From assembly GCA_965116395.1 (NCBI GenBank), contig OZ220684.1:2542001-2606000 (forward strand): DNA of 64,000 nt, read 5' to 3'. The position numbers were made by a program, and so were the translations under genes. The first letter of the stretch is position 1. Every line of letters starts with the position of its first letter. The stretch is from Bin5 sp965116395 (GTDB lineage Bacteria; Chloroflexota; Anaerolineae; Caldilineales; Caldilineaceae). Of the stretch, positions 8,319-16,886 are shown one piece after another. The notes beneath the pieces were generated by a model. That model worked only from the letters and a program-made list of their open reading frames with translations. It was not told the origin of the DNA and searched no databases.

Positions 8319-9269
8319 CTAACTGGGTGCGCTGCCGCTCTCATAGTAGACCCATCGTTGCGCAAGATAGAACTGGATGGCGGTGATCACCAGAATAATC
8401 AGGAATAGGATCCACGCCAGCCCGGAGGCGTAGCCCATAGCGAAGCTCTGGAACCCCTTGCGATAGATATAGAGCACGTAAAAAAGGGAGGAATTGATGG
8501 GGCCGCCGTTGGTGGCGATTAGGGCGACGGTGAAGGTCTGAAAGAGGCTGATGATGCCGATAATAAGGTTGAGAAAGATGACCGGGCTGATCAGCGGGAT
8601 GGTGATGTTGAAAAAGCGGCGGATGTTGTTGGCGCCGTCCATGGATGCGGCTTCCAGCAGTTCCTCTGAAACGCCTTGCAGCGCGGCCAGAAAGATCACC
8701 ATCTGCTGTCCAACAGCCCAGAGGCTCATCAGGATGAGCGCAGGTTTGACGATCTGGGGGTCCCACAGCCAGTTGACCGGCGAGATCCCTACCAGCCGCA
8801 GCAGGGAGTTGATCAGGCCGAAGTCGAAGTTGAAGATCCAGACCCAGAGGAAGACATTGGCGACGGTCGGTGTCACGGTGGGGATGTAGTAGACGGTGCG
8901 GAAGAGGTTGACATTACGCACTTTCATGTTGAGAAGCACGGCCAGACAGAGCGCCACGAGTAGTTGGGCGGGTACGCCGAGAAAGGCGTAGTAGGAGGTA
9001 TTGTAGAGCGAGGTGTAGAAGAGTCTGTCCTGGAAAATCTTGTCGTAGTTTTCGAAACCGACCCACTTGATTGCGCCGAAACCAGAGAATTTGGTCAGCG
9101 ACAGGAAGCCGGAGGCCAGCATGGGGCCCACGGTAAAGGCCAGAAGGCCGATTATCCAGGGCGCCAGGAACAGATAGCCGGCGATGTTGTCCGCCTTGAC
9201 TTTGCGCGACCATCTCGGTTTTCCGGTTGGTTCAGGGCTGCTCACCCCCAACGGGAAAGCGTCTGCCAT
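8319..9269 (-). CDS. Sugar-type ABC transporter permease (MalF-like)
   Basis: 316-residue inner-membrane permease of CUT1 type. First membrane segment at about residues 28-50 (IAGYLFLAPWIIGLLAFTVG). The EAA loop reads ELLEAASMDGANNIRRFFNI. GGAGG sits seven bases before the ATG. It follows the binding-protein gene after an 80-base spacer containing a strong stem-loop, and is followed by the MalG-like partner. Confidence 0.92.
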   Translation of the reverse strand: MADAFPLGVSSPEPTGKPRWSRKVKADNIAGYLFLAPWIIGLLAFTVGPMLASGFLSLTKFSGFGAIKWVGFENYDKIFQDRLFYTSLYNTSYYAFLGVPAQLLVALCLAVLLNMKVRNVNLFRTVYYIPTVTPTVANVFLWVWIFNFDFGLINSLLRLVGISPVNWLWDPQIVKPALILMSLWAVGQQMVIFLAALQGVSEELLEAASMDGANNIRRFFNITIPLISPVIFLNLIIGIISLFQTFTVALIATNGGPINSSLFYVLYIYRKGFQSFAMGYASGLAWILFLIILVITAIQFYLAQRWVYYESGSAPS

Positions 9270-9289
9270 GAGCGAACCTCCAGGCGAGG

Positions 9290-9331
9290 AATGGCTGGCG
9301 GCCAGTTATTGACTACTGACCACCAGCCATT
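9290..9331 (-). other. 17-bp intercistronic stem-loop between binding-protein and permease genes
   Basis: Arms at 9290-9306 and 9315-9331 with an eight-base loop. As plus-strand DNA the arms mismatch at two positions (C opposite A); in the leftward transcript both become G-U pairs, giving an unbroken 17-bp RNA stem. No U-run follows, so it is not a classical terminator. Hairpins at this place after malE-type genes are known to stabilise the upstream message and lower permease expression. Confidence 0.75.
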
Positions 9332-9349
9332 GAAGTTGCTGAGCAGTAT

Positions 9350-10735
9350 CTACAGTCCGGCTTCGCGGACCTCTTCGTCCACTTCGGCTATGATGGCGTC
9401 AACTTCGGCAGCCACTTCGTCCATCGCTTCCTGCGCCGTGGCATCACCGAGGATGATGCGATCCTTGGCGGCCTGGATCAGGTTGTCCATCTCCTGCTGG
9501 CGGGGCAGATGGGAGAAGGCGCGGATGTTGTTGAAGGAGTCTTCCCACATTTCCGCGGTCTCAAGGTTCGGCTCCAGGCTGCCCAGCCAGGCCTCGCTTT
9601 CGGCATGGCGTTTGACCATCGGCGAAGTCCAGCGCTCGCGTATGATGCGGAACTGGGCTTCATCCGAGATCAGGTACTGGCACATGGCCCACGATTCGTC
9701 GACATGGTCGGTCTGGAGGTAGATGCCATGGGAGTTGGTGGCGTTACGCACTTCGCGGTTGCCGTTCCACAGCGTGTTGAGCGGCACCAGTTGCATCTCC
9801 GACATAACGTCTTCGGGAATGAACTGGGCCTGGCCGCCGAGGACAAACTGCGCGCCCGGCCACTGCATGCAAAGGCGGCGCTGTCCCATCATTGCCACCC
9901 AGCCGCCGGGGATGTTGCTCTCGGCGGGGGTGGGCGCCCACCCTCTGGCCACGGCGCCGGTCATGTACTCCCAGGCCTCGAGCGCTTGGGGGCTGTTGAA
10001 GGCAGACGCGGTCTCGTCCGCATTCCAGACCGTGGCGTCGTTGCCCCAGATCCAGACGCACTGCATGCGGATCGTGCCGCCGCCGGGCAGGGCGCAACCG
10101 TAAACGCGATCTTCGCCTTCGCCGCCGCTGACGGCGTCCATCGTATTGTCGAAGGCATCGATGTCCCATTTGCCTTCCGCCCACAGTTCGGCGGGGTCGT
10201 CCATGCCGGCCTCAGCGATCATGCTTCGGTTATAGAGCATGATGGTCGGGTTGTCGGAACGGGGGATGGCCCAACGCTTTCCGCGCCAGACGTTGTAGTC
10301 CCAGGCCTTGGTCATCTCGTCGTCGCTGACGCCCAGGGTGGGCATCAGTTCATCGAGCGGCATCAGCGCGCCGCGCAGGGCCATAGTGGCGTTGTGCATG
10401 GGATGGACGTCCAGCAGGTCGCCGACCGTTCCGCCGGCGAGACCGGTGAGCACCTTGGGTTCGTAGTCACCGTGCGGAATGATCAGCGAAGCTACGGTGA
10501 CGCCGGGGTTGAGCTCTTCATACTCGGCCATCAGCGTATCCCACAGCCCTTCAGAGCGGGCCATTGGCTGGTTCACCCAGAACTCAATGGTCACCTCTTC
10601 CATTGCCGCAGATCCCCCTCCGTCATCTCCTGCCGACGGTGCGGCAGCAGGCGCGCAGGCGGCGATCAGGGCGCCGACAGATGTTGCGGTTGCCACGTGC
10701 ATGAAGTCACGTCGGCTCATTGCGCGTTTTGTCAT
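9350..10735 (-). CDS. Extracellular solute-binding lipoprotein (sugar ABC importer)
   Basis: 461-residue family 1 solute-binding protein and first gene of the leftward nine-gene unit. N terminus with twin-arginine motif (SRRDFM) and lipobox ending at Cys27 (ALIAACAPA). The mature protein has the usual sugar-binder pattern (RWAIPRSDNPTIMLYNRSMI; LCMQWPGAQFVLGG). An AAGGAG ribosome site precedes the ATG by nine bases. Sequence similarity to the binding protein at 4011-5405 is only family-level, so the two importers probably take different substrates. Confidence 0.92.
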   Translation of the reverse strand: MTKRAMSRRDFMHVATATSVGALIAACAPAAAPSAGDDGGGSAAMEEVTIEFWVNQPMARSEGLWDTLMAEYEELNPGVTVASLIIPHGDYEPKVLTGLAGGTVGDLLDVHPMHNATMALRGALMPLDELMPTLGVSDDEMTKAWDYNVWRGKRWAIPRSDNPTIMLYNRSMIAEAGMDDPAELWAEGKWDIDAFDNTMDAVSGGEGEDRVYGCALPGGGTIRMQCVWIWGNDATVWNADETASAFNSPQALEAWEYMTGAVARGWAPTPAESNIPGGWVAMMGQRRLCMQWPGAQFVLGGQAQFIPEDVMSEMQLVPLNTLWNGNREVRNATNSHGIYLQTDHVDESWAMCQYLISDEAQFRIIRERWTSPMVKRHAESEAWLGSLEPNLETAEMWEDSFNNIRAFSHLPRQQEMDNLIQAAKDRIILGDATAQEAMDEVAAEVDAIIAEVDEEVREAGL

Positions 10736-11276
10736 TTTTCATCGCTCCTTTGGATGGTGATATGGAAACGTAGAATGGATCATCTCTGGCAGACTGTTCG
10801 AAGAAATTATGCCGCGCGACCGAGTGCGGTTGCAGACAGCTATGAGGACCTGCTTGAAAAGAGATGGGGCACTGCGGGTGAAGATAACACGTGTTCAGGA
10901 TCGTGTCAATCAGCCTGCAGAGGGGGGGCCGCCCCGGCTTACCTGAGAATCTACTGTCTGAACCAGGCCTCTCAGGGTTCACGGAAAGGCAGAATCTCCT
11001 CCGAAGGAACGACTACCGGTACCTGTTTCTCGTTCAGCTGAAAGGGTACAACGCGATGGTCCTAAAGATACAGTGCATTTCTGTCATGGCGTGTCCAGCA
11101 ATTTTGGGGCGACGAAGGCAAAGAATGTTAGGCGGAGACGCCTGTCTCACCGGGGCCCGCCAGACGTCCACAGTCCCAGAGGCGAGGTCCAGAATTCTGG
11201 GATTATGATCGCCGGCGCATCAGTTCACAGGCTGTTCGCTCCACTCGGAGCGTCGGGCAGCGGTGTCCTGAGCACC
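10736..11276. other. Intergenic region, likely promoter of the ABC/PhyH unit
   Basis: 540 bases with no convincing gene on either strand. The promoter of the leftward transport unit should lie here; a CATAAT hexamer (minus strand, around 10806-10811) is a possible -10 box but has no good -35 partner. The stop codon of the PstS-like gene borders the region on the right. Confidence 0.5.
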
Positions 11277-12167
11277 CTATCGAATCGGCACATGATAGCG
11301 GGCGACAATTTCCTGCCCCTCTTCACCGAGCGCAAAGTCGATAACTTTCTGTATGGCCGGATCACCATTCTGGTCGATGAGCAGGTACAGGAACCGCGCC
11401 AACGGATAGTGGTAATCGGCCAGGTCTGCGCCAAATGGCACTCGCCCATCAATCGCGACAGCTCTGACCGTTCGCTCAACGGGCGCGGAGCGCGGTGTGT
11501 TCTCTACATGCTTCGAAAGATACGCAGACGTGACATAGCCGATGGCGTCGCGGTGGTCGGCCACATACTCCACCACATTGCTGCTGGTCGACATGACGAC
11601 CGCTGTCAGCGACACCTGCTCCTCGTCCATCACGCGTTCTTCGAATAGTTCACGTGTGGCGCTCTCATCCTCGCGACTCACCAGCTGCACTTCGCGGGCG
11701 CCGCCAACCTCTTCCCAGTTCAACGCGAGGCCTTCGAAGAGTTCCCGAATCTGCACCAGTGTCAGGGCCTCCACCGGATTCTCGCTGTTAACGACCAGCG
11801 CGATTCCATCCAGCCCAATCGGTATGCGTACAAGGCCTCCCGGAATTTCCGCGTCCGGGTAGGCCGCGGTGCTGGCAGCAATGTCAGCTTGCCCAGTGGC
11901 CAGCCACTGTTCTCCCATTTGGCTGCCGCCGCCGCGCAATCTGAACTGCACATGTGGATTGCGTGCGCTGTAAGCGGTGGTCAATTCGAGCAGCAGGGGC
12001 CGCATCTCCGTTGAACCGGCAATAGTCAAGGTGACCGGTTCGGGCGTGGGAATCGCCCCGGACCCGCTTGGCAGCGCGCAACCGGAAAGCAGGCAGCCCG
12101 CCAGAACCAACCGCATGAGCAGCGTCGAAAGAAAGCCGAGATGAAGGTCCCGCAGGTGAAAGTTCAT
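11277..12167 (-). CDS. PstS-like phosphate/anion substrate-binding lipoprotein
   Basis: 296-residue periplasmic binding protein of the PstS-like family. Lipobox LLSGC near residues 25-30. Typical motifs: a first strand VTLTIAGSTEMRPLL, the TGQADIAAST loop, GLDGIALVVN and the late segment YPLARFLYLLIDQ. It would present phosphate or a similar oxyanion to a PstCA transporter, but no pstCAB genes are here. Its start overlaps the uppP stop as ATGA, so it is translationally coupled to that gene. A phosphate-sensing rather than transport role is possible. Confidence 0.82.
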   Translation of the reverse strand: MNFHLRDLHLGFLSTLLMRLVLAGCLLSGCALPSGSGAIPTPEPVTLTIAGSTEMRPLLLELTTAYSARNPHVQFRLRGGGSQMGEQWLATGQADIAASTAAYPDAEIPGGLVRIPIGLDGIALVVNSENPVEALTLVQIRELFEGLALNWEEVGGAREVQLVSREDESATRELFEERVMDEEQVSLTAVVMSTSSNVVEYVADHRDAIGYVTSAYLSKHVENTPRSAPVERTVRAVAIDGRVPFGADLADYHYPLARFLYLLIDQNGDPAIQKVIDFALGEEGQEIVARYHVPIR

Positions 12168-13021
12168 CGGAGACGTAGTGTGAAAAGTGTCAAAACCGCA
12201 ATGCTGACGAGCAGACAGTACACGGAAAACGGATAGAGGCTGTTGCGGCGCACATACGCCAGCAGAAACCGGATCGCGGCATACCCACAGACCGCGCTGG
12301 TGATGAATCCGACCAGCAAAGCCGGCAGTTCGGTCACCACAGCCGCCGGCTCCGTAGCCAGCATGTCACCGACCTGCAACAGGCCGGCGCCCAGGAAGGC
12401 AGGCGCCCCCAACAGAAAGCTGTAGCGGGCCGCTGCCTCGCGGCGCAGCCCCTGGGCCAGGGCCGCGGCAATCGTCGTGCCGCTGCGGCTGATGCCAGGC
12501 GCCAGCGCCGCGGCCTGGGCCAGACCGATCAGAAAGGACTGCCGCAACGACATTTTCGCCAGCGGCGCGCGCGCCCCGACATTGCGGCTCATCCATTCGC
12601 TGCCAGCCAGCAGCACAGCCGTCACCGCCAGAAAGAAGGCGGCCGCCTGCGGTGTATGATAGAGCCGTTCCAGCGGATCTTTCAACAACAGGCCGGTGAT
12701 CGCAGCCGGAACCGATCCCAATACGATAAACCAACCCAGCCTAGCGTTCATATCCTTCAGCAAGAGCGGCAGCCCGCCCGTCTTGCCAATGACTCGGAGG
12801 CTGCGCAGCGTAGCCAGGATAATGTTGGCAAAATCCCGCCCAAAGACCGCCAGAATCGACAGCAGCGTCCCCAGATGCACGACTGTATCAAAGAGAAGCG
12901 ATGAAGAGCTCCAGCCGAACAACCAGGGGACGATTACCAGATGGCCGCTGCTGCTGACTGGCAGAAACTCGCTGGCGCCCTGCACCAGGCCCAGAACAAA
13001 TGCCTTGAAAAGCTCAAACAT
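12164..13021 (-). CDS. uppP: Undecaprenyl-diphosphatase
   Basis: 285-residue multi-pass membrane phosphatase of the UppP/BacA family, which recycles undecaprenyl pyrophosphate to the monophosphate carrier for peptidoglycan and polysaccharide export. Both signature motifs are intact: EFLPVSSSGHL near residue 18 and PGISRSGTTIAAAL near 175. About eight membrane segments. It also gives bacitracin tolerance in known species. It is the promoter-proximal gene of a two-gene unit with the PstS-like protein. Confidence 0.95.
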   Translation of the reverse strand: MFELFKAFVLGLVQGASEFLPVSSSGHLVIVPWLFGWSSSSLLFDTVVHLGTLLSILAVFGRDFANIILATLRSLRVIGKTGGLPLLLKDMNARLGWFIVLGSVPAAITGLLLKDPLERLYHTPQAAAFFLAVTAVLLAGSEWMSRNVGARAPLAKMSLRQSFLIGLAQAAALAPGISRSGTTIAAALAQGLRREAAARYSFLLGAPAFLGAGLLQVGDMLATEPAAVVTELPALLVGFITSAVCGYAAIRFLLAYVRRNSLYPFSVYCLLVSIAVLTLFTLRLR

Positions 13022-13118
13022 GAAATCGCGACACTTCCCTTGTACGCGTTGACGCCGGAGAGGAGGGCTGAGGGGGTTTCTCTTCTCTTCGCTCTCTGCC
13101 TGTGTGAGGGCTGGCCTG

Positions 13119-14288
13119 CTATGAAGCGGCCGGCAGCGCCTCTACTCTCCGCTGGCGCTGTTCATGCCGAACCCGTTGGTCGGTAATCTGATAGGCCTGC
13201 AGAAACCGGGTCCGGAAGGATGCGAATGTACCTTGCGCAATCGCCGCCCGAATCTGCTCCATTAACTGTTGCATAAAATGCAGGTTATGTATAGTCGCCA
13301 GGCGCAGCCCGCTTATTTCACGGCTGATGATGAGATGCCGCAGGTAGGCGCGGCTGAATGTACGGCATGTATAGCAGGCGCACGCCTCCTGGATGGGGCG
13401 GCTGTCTTCAGCGAAACGGGCATTGCGGATGTTGAACCGGCCGTCTGGTGTCAGCAGCGAGCCGTTGCGGGCGATGCGGGTGGGCAGCACGCAGTCGAAC
13501 AGATCGACGCCGCGCCAGACCGACTCGACAATGTCTTCCGGCGCGCCGACGCCCATCAGATAGCGCGGTTTGTCAGCAGGCAGGTGCGGACAGGTCGCGT
13601 CGAGCGTGGCATACATCTGCTCTTTCGTCTCGCCCACGGCCAGCCCGCCGATGGCGTAACCGGGAAAGTCCAGCCCGGTCAGTATCCGGGCGCTCTCTGC
13701 CCGCAGTTCCGGGTAGATGCCGCCCTGCACAATGCCGAAAAGCGCCTGATCCGGGCGCGTGTGGGCGGCTCTGCAGCGCTCGGCCCAAGCGTGCGTACGG
13801 GACAGCGCCTGCGCCAGATAGTCGGGATCATGCGGATCGGCGCACTCGTCCAGCACCATTATGATGTCCGCGCCCAGCCGCTCTTCGATCTCGATCACGC
13901 GCTCCGGCGTAAAGCGGTGGGCTGAGCCATCGATATGGCTGCGAAAGGTAACACCGTCCGCGTCCAGCTGACGACGATGGGCCAGACTGAACACCTGGTA
14001 GCCGCCGGAGTCGGTCAGGATCGGGCCGTTCCAGCCCATGAAACGATGCAATCCCCCCAGCCGCTCGATCCGCTCGTGGCCGGGCCGCAGATAGAGGTGG
14101 TAGGTATTGGCCAGCAGGATCGAGGTGCCCAGCTCCGTCAGGTCGCGCGGCTCCAACGTCTTGACGTTGGCCGCGGTGCCCACCGGGGCAAAGGCCGGCA
14201 TCTCCACGGGGCCGTGGGGCGTATGAAAAGTGGAGCGCCGCGCGCCGCCGTCTGTCCTCTGAATCTGAAACGTGAACTGCCCGGTCAC
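13119..14288 (-). CDS. tgt: tRNA-guanine transglycosylase (queuine tRNA-ribosyltransferase)
   Basis: 389-residue enzyme that swaps G34 for the queuosine precursor preQ1 in GUN-anticodon tRNAs. Visible: the active-site stretch LTDSGGYQVFSL with Asp93, MVLDECADP, GIVQGGIYPELR, and the zinc site CACYTCRTFSRAYLRHL followed by His in IHNLHFM. Length is usual for the bacterial enzyme. It stands alone, between uppP and a Uma2 gene, with its own promoter upstream. No queA or queuosine biosynthesis gene is in the window. Confidence 0.96.
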   Translation of the reverse strand: MTGQFTFQIQRTDGGARRSTFHTPHGPVEMPAFAPVGTAANVKTLEPRDLTELGTSILLANTYHLYLRPGHERIERLGGLHRFMGWNGPILTDSGGYQVFSLAHRRQLDADGVTFRSHIDGSAHRFTPERVIEIEERLGADIIMVLDECADPHDPDYLAQALSRTHAWAERCRAAHTRPDQALFGIVQGGIYPELRAESARILTGLDFPGYAIGGLAVGETKEQMYATLDATCPHLPADKPRYLMGVGAPEDIVESVWRGVDLFDCVLPTRIARNGSLLTPDGRFNIRNARFAEDSRPIQEACACYTCRTFSRAYLRHLIISREISGLRLATIHNLHFMQQLMEQIRAAIAQGTFASFRTRFLQAYQITDQRVRHEQRQRRVEALPAAS

Positions 14289-14327
14289 ATCAGCCTCGAA
14301 TTAAATTGGAAACAAAAAGCAGAAAAA

Positions 14328-14356
14328 ACGCTATCGCATTCCTTCTGCTTTGTCAA
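14328..14356 (-). promoter_or_regulatory. Probable sigma-70 promoter of tgt
   Basis: Minus strand: TTGACA (14351-14356), a 17-base spacer, then TAGCGT (14328-14333). The -35 box is consensus and the -10 box is weak. The start codon of tgt lies about 40 bases downstream. Confidence 0.55.
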
Positions 14357-14357
14357 T

Positions 14358-14375
14358 GCACCCGCCTTCGGGTGC
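14358..14375. other. GC-rich stem-loop between the Uma2 gene and the tgt promoter
   Basis: GCACCCG / CGGGTGC, seven base pairs with loop CCTT. It has no T-run on the minus strand, so it is at best an intrinsic pause or Rho-assisted stop for the Uma2 transcript. Confidence 0.5.
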
Positions 14376-14473
14376 GTTTCCCTACTTATGCAATCTTACG
14401 AGTGGTCCTGGCGTCGGGCGGGCTGCGCTTTCATTGCGAAGAGGCTGGGGCCTACGACGGGCGCAACCCGCAC

Positions 14474-15496
14474 TCAGGAGCGTCGCTGGCGCAGGCGGGC
14501 CACTTCGGCTTTGAGTGCTTGCAACTCTTCTTCTGCTGTGCGTCGTGCGGCCGCTTCGGCGTCAGCGCGTTGTGTTTCAGTGTCGGCGCGTTGCGTTTGG
14601 GCGTCGGCACGCTGTGTTTCGGCGTTGGCACGCTGTGTTTGGGCGTCGGCGCGTTCCTTCGCCTCTTCAGCTCTGGTCTCAGCGACCAGCAAGTCGGGCA
14701 TGACATAGTCCGCATAAACTTCGTCCCGAGCCAATTCCGCCGGTATAGGCTCCCGCAACAGATCCCCCCGGCGGAACTGGAAGCCGGGTAACACCTGCGA
14801 ACGAATCACGCCTTCCCCGTCTGGCTCGATCTCTTCATAGCTCCCCCCGGCGTCAAGCCGGTAGAAGTGCATGTGCCGGTCGTTTGGATCGAGAATAAAG
14901 TATTCCTTCACTCCGGCGCGGGCATACCCTTCCTTTTTTTCTACGGTATCCCGTCGCACCTCTGCCGTTGTCGAATCGGACAGTTCCTCCACGATCATGT
15001 CGCAGACCCCGATGTAGGAGCGTTGGTCAATCGCTCCCCAAGGCGCTGGATTGTCGTTCAGGATAATGCCGATGTCCGGCTTGAATACCACTTCCCATTT
15101 CCCCGACGGCAGACTTTCATCCCGGACCGACATGTAGGTGCCGGTTTCCAAGAATAGTATTTTTGCGATCGGATGCACGTCAACATAGCAACTCAAGAGG
15201 CCAAAAAACCAGCGGTACTGTTCGGTCTGGGGATAGTTTGGCAAAGGTTTGGCCTCCAGAATGCCGTTGTTCCATTCGTAGCTGACGTCGATATGCGGGT
15301 GAGGCCGTTCATACCACTTTTCCCAGTACTCTTCCAGAGTGACGCGAAGACCGTCAGCGGGCGCCCGGTTTTCGACGCGTTCCATTTGAGAAGGGGCGCC
15401 GCTTTCTGCCGGTCCGTCGGACAGCGGGGCACCGTTCGTTTGGGCAGTCTCTACCTGTTTCTGACGCATCTTTTGCGCGATCTCTTTGCGGGCCAT
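14474..15496 (-). CDS. Uma2-family putative restriction endonuclease with heptad-repeat tail
   Basis: 340-residue protein. Residues 50-240 are a Uma2 (DUF820) PD-(D/E)xK nuclease-fold domain: VFKPDIGIILND, DMIVEELSDST and REGYARAGVKEYFILDP-type segments (here KKEGYARAGVKEYFILDP) supply the Asp/Glu/Lys of the fold. The last 80 residues change to a charged coiled coil built of seven-residue units (RADAQTQ, RANAETQ, RADTETQ). Uma2 genes are abundant in Chloroflexota and cyanobacteria; their function is unsettled. Good GAGGAGGG ribosome site. Confidence 0.88.
   Translation of the reverse strand: MARKEIAQKMRQKQVETAQTNGAPLSDGPAESGAPSQMERVENRAPADGLRVTLEEYWEKWYERPHPHIDVSYEWNNGILEAKPLPNYPQTEQYRWFFGLLSCYVDVHPIAKILFLETGTYMSVRDESLPSGKWEVVFKPDIGIILNDNPAPWGAIDQRSYIGVCDMIVEELSDSTTAEVRRDTVEKKEGYARAGVKEYFILDPNDRHMHFYRLDAGGSYEEIEPDGEGVIRSQVLPGFQFRRGDLLREPIPAELARDEVYADYVMPDLLVAETRAEEAKERADAQTQRANAETQRADAQTQRADTETQRADAEAAARRTAEEELQALKAEVARLRQRRS
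14559..14657 (-). repeat. 21-base tandem repeats encoding the Uma2 coiled coil
   Basis: Four full 21-base units (14559-14579, 14580-14600, 14601-14621, 14622-14642) and a partial fifth, all in frame, each encoding one heptad of the tail. Units differ by few bases. Such arrays change length by slippage without breaking the frame. Confidence 0.85.
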
Positions 15497-15653
15497 GCTC
15501 CCTCCTCTTCGTCCGCTCAGGCTTCAGCGGGCGGTGCAGCTACCTGCGCAGAGTTTACCACCTGCCGCTGTGCTGGTGCAACGGCGCCGGCCTCTTCCCA
15601 CATCTCACTTCTGGAATGTGTACCTTTCCGGACATCCTCCGGTTCCTAATAAG

Positions 15654-16751
15654 TTAGGCCGCCGCCAAGAGCCTTTTCTGTGTTTTCTCGCCACCGGCGC
15701 CGTTCTGCACGGTTGTATCCACGTCCTCTTCCTGCGGCGCATGACTGCCGGGCAACCCGGTCTGCTCCCGGATCTTGCCGTCGATCTGCGCGGCAAGATC
15801 CGCTCTGTCGTTGAGAAAAGCCTTCGCGTTTTCCCTGCCCTGGCCCAGGCGGAGATCTCCATAGCGATAGAATGCGCCCCGTTTTTCGATGATATCGAAC
15901 TCGACGCCCAGGTCCAACAGGTCTCCCTGCGTGCTGACGCCCTCATTGTACATGATGTCGAATTCCGCCACCTTGAACGGCGCAGCCACCTTGTTCTTGC
16001 GCACCGTCACCCGCGTGCGGTTGCCGATCACGTCACTCCCCTGTTTGATCGACTGTATCCGCCGTATATCCATCCGCACACTGGCATAGAACTTCAGCGC
16101 CATACCGCCCGACGTCGTCTCCGGATTGCCAAACATCACGCCGATCTTCTGCCGCAACTGGTTGGTGAAGACCAGGCTTGTGTCGGTCGTCTTCACCGCA
16201 CCGACCAGCTTGCGCAACGCCTGGCTCATCAGCCGCGCCTGCAATCCCATGTGACTGTCGCCCATCTCCCCTTCGATCTCCGCACGCGGCACCAGCGCAG
16301 CCACACTGTCCACCACCACGACATCCATCGCTCCCGACCGCACCAGCGCTTCCGCTATCTCCAGCGCCTGCTCGCCCGTATCCGGCTGCGATATATACAG
16401 ATTCTCCACATCCACCCCGATCTTGCGCGCGTAGCTCGGGTCCAGCGCATGCTCCACATCCACAAAGCCGCACACGCCTCCCTGCCGCTGTGATTCCGCA
16501 ATCGCATGCAGACACAGCGTCGTCTTGCCCGAGCTCTCCGGGCCATACACTTCGATGATGCGCCCGCGCGGGATGCCTCCCACGCCCAGCGCTATGTCCA
16601 GGCTCAGACTGCCCGTCGGTATCGCTGCCACGTCCAGCCGGGTCGCTTCCCCCAGCTTCATGATGATACCTTCGCCATAGCGGCGATTCAGATTGGCAAT
16701 TGTCACTTCCAGCGCTTTGGCCGGTCCATCATCCGCTGATCGCTCTGTCAT
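15654..16751 (-). CDS. recA: Recombinase RecA
   Basis: 365-residue DNA strand-exchange protein and LexA co-protease. Walker A GPESSGKT at residues 70-77, Walker B VVVDSVAALVP, L1/L2 loop regions (GDSHMGLQARLMSQALRKL; GNPETTSGGMALKFYASVR) and the C-terminal Arg/Lys-rich domain are all in place. The frame stays open to 16913, but that extension runs through the promoter, so the ATG at 16751 (GGGAGA ribosome site upstream) is the start. A LexA box in the promoter shows SOS control. Confidence 0.97.
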   Translation of the reverse strand: MTERSADDGPAKALEVTIANLNRRYGEGIIMKLGEATRLDVAAIPTGSLSLDIALGVGGIPRGRIIEVYGPESSGKTTLCLHAIAESQRQGGVCGFVDVEHALDPSYARKIGVDVENLYISQPDTGEQALEIAEALVRSGAMDVVVVDSVAALVPRAEIEGEMGDSHMGLQARLMSQALRKLVGAVKTTDTSLVFTNQLRQKIGVMFGNPETTSGGMALKFYASVRMDIRRIQSIKQGSDVIGNRTRVTVRKNKVAAPFKVAEFDIMYNEGVSTQGDLLDLGVEFDIIEKRGAFYRYGDLRLGQGRENAKAFLNDRADLAAQIDGKIREQTGLPGSHAPQEEDVDTTVQNGAGGEKTQKRLLAAA

Positions 16752-16856
16752 TATTTTTCTCCCTTTTCGGCCTGTTTTCCGTATGTTATGACCTGTTCGA
16801 CGCGCACCTTCTAAAATGAGGCGCCAAGAAAATCCCAGAGAGGACTGATTCATTTC

Positions 16857-16886
16857 ATTATAGAACGTATGTTCAATTTCTGTCAA
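16857..16886 (-). promoter_or_regulatory. recA promoter with embedded LexA (SOS) box
   Basis: Minus strand: TTGACA (16881-16886), 18-base spacer, TATAAT (16857-16862), both consensus. The spacer contains GAACATACGTTC (16863-16874), a perfect palindrome of the Gram-positive/Chloroflexota LexA type GAAC-N4-GTTC, abutting the -10 box. Bound LexA would block RNA polymerase. Confidence 0.9.

Noticed and set aside
10885..10896. TAACACGTGTTC, a LexA-box-like dyad before the transport unit
   Set aside because: One half-site deviates and no promoter hexamers flank it, unlike recA; an SOS link to sugar transport is not supported.
9509..11041. Long plus-strand frame (510 codons) opposite the binding-protein gene
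   Set aside because: It is the antisense shadow of a clear family 1 binding protein in a GC-rich genome; its translation resembles no protein family.
14559..14657. Possible CRISPR array
   Set aside because: The 21-base repeats are directly tandem, without spacers, and keep the Uma2 reading frame. No CRISPR array was seen anywhere in the window.
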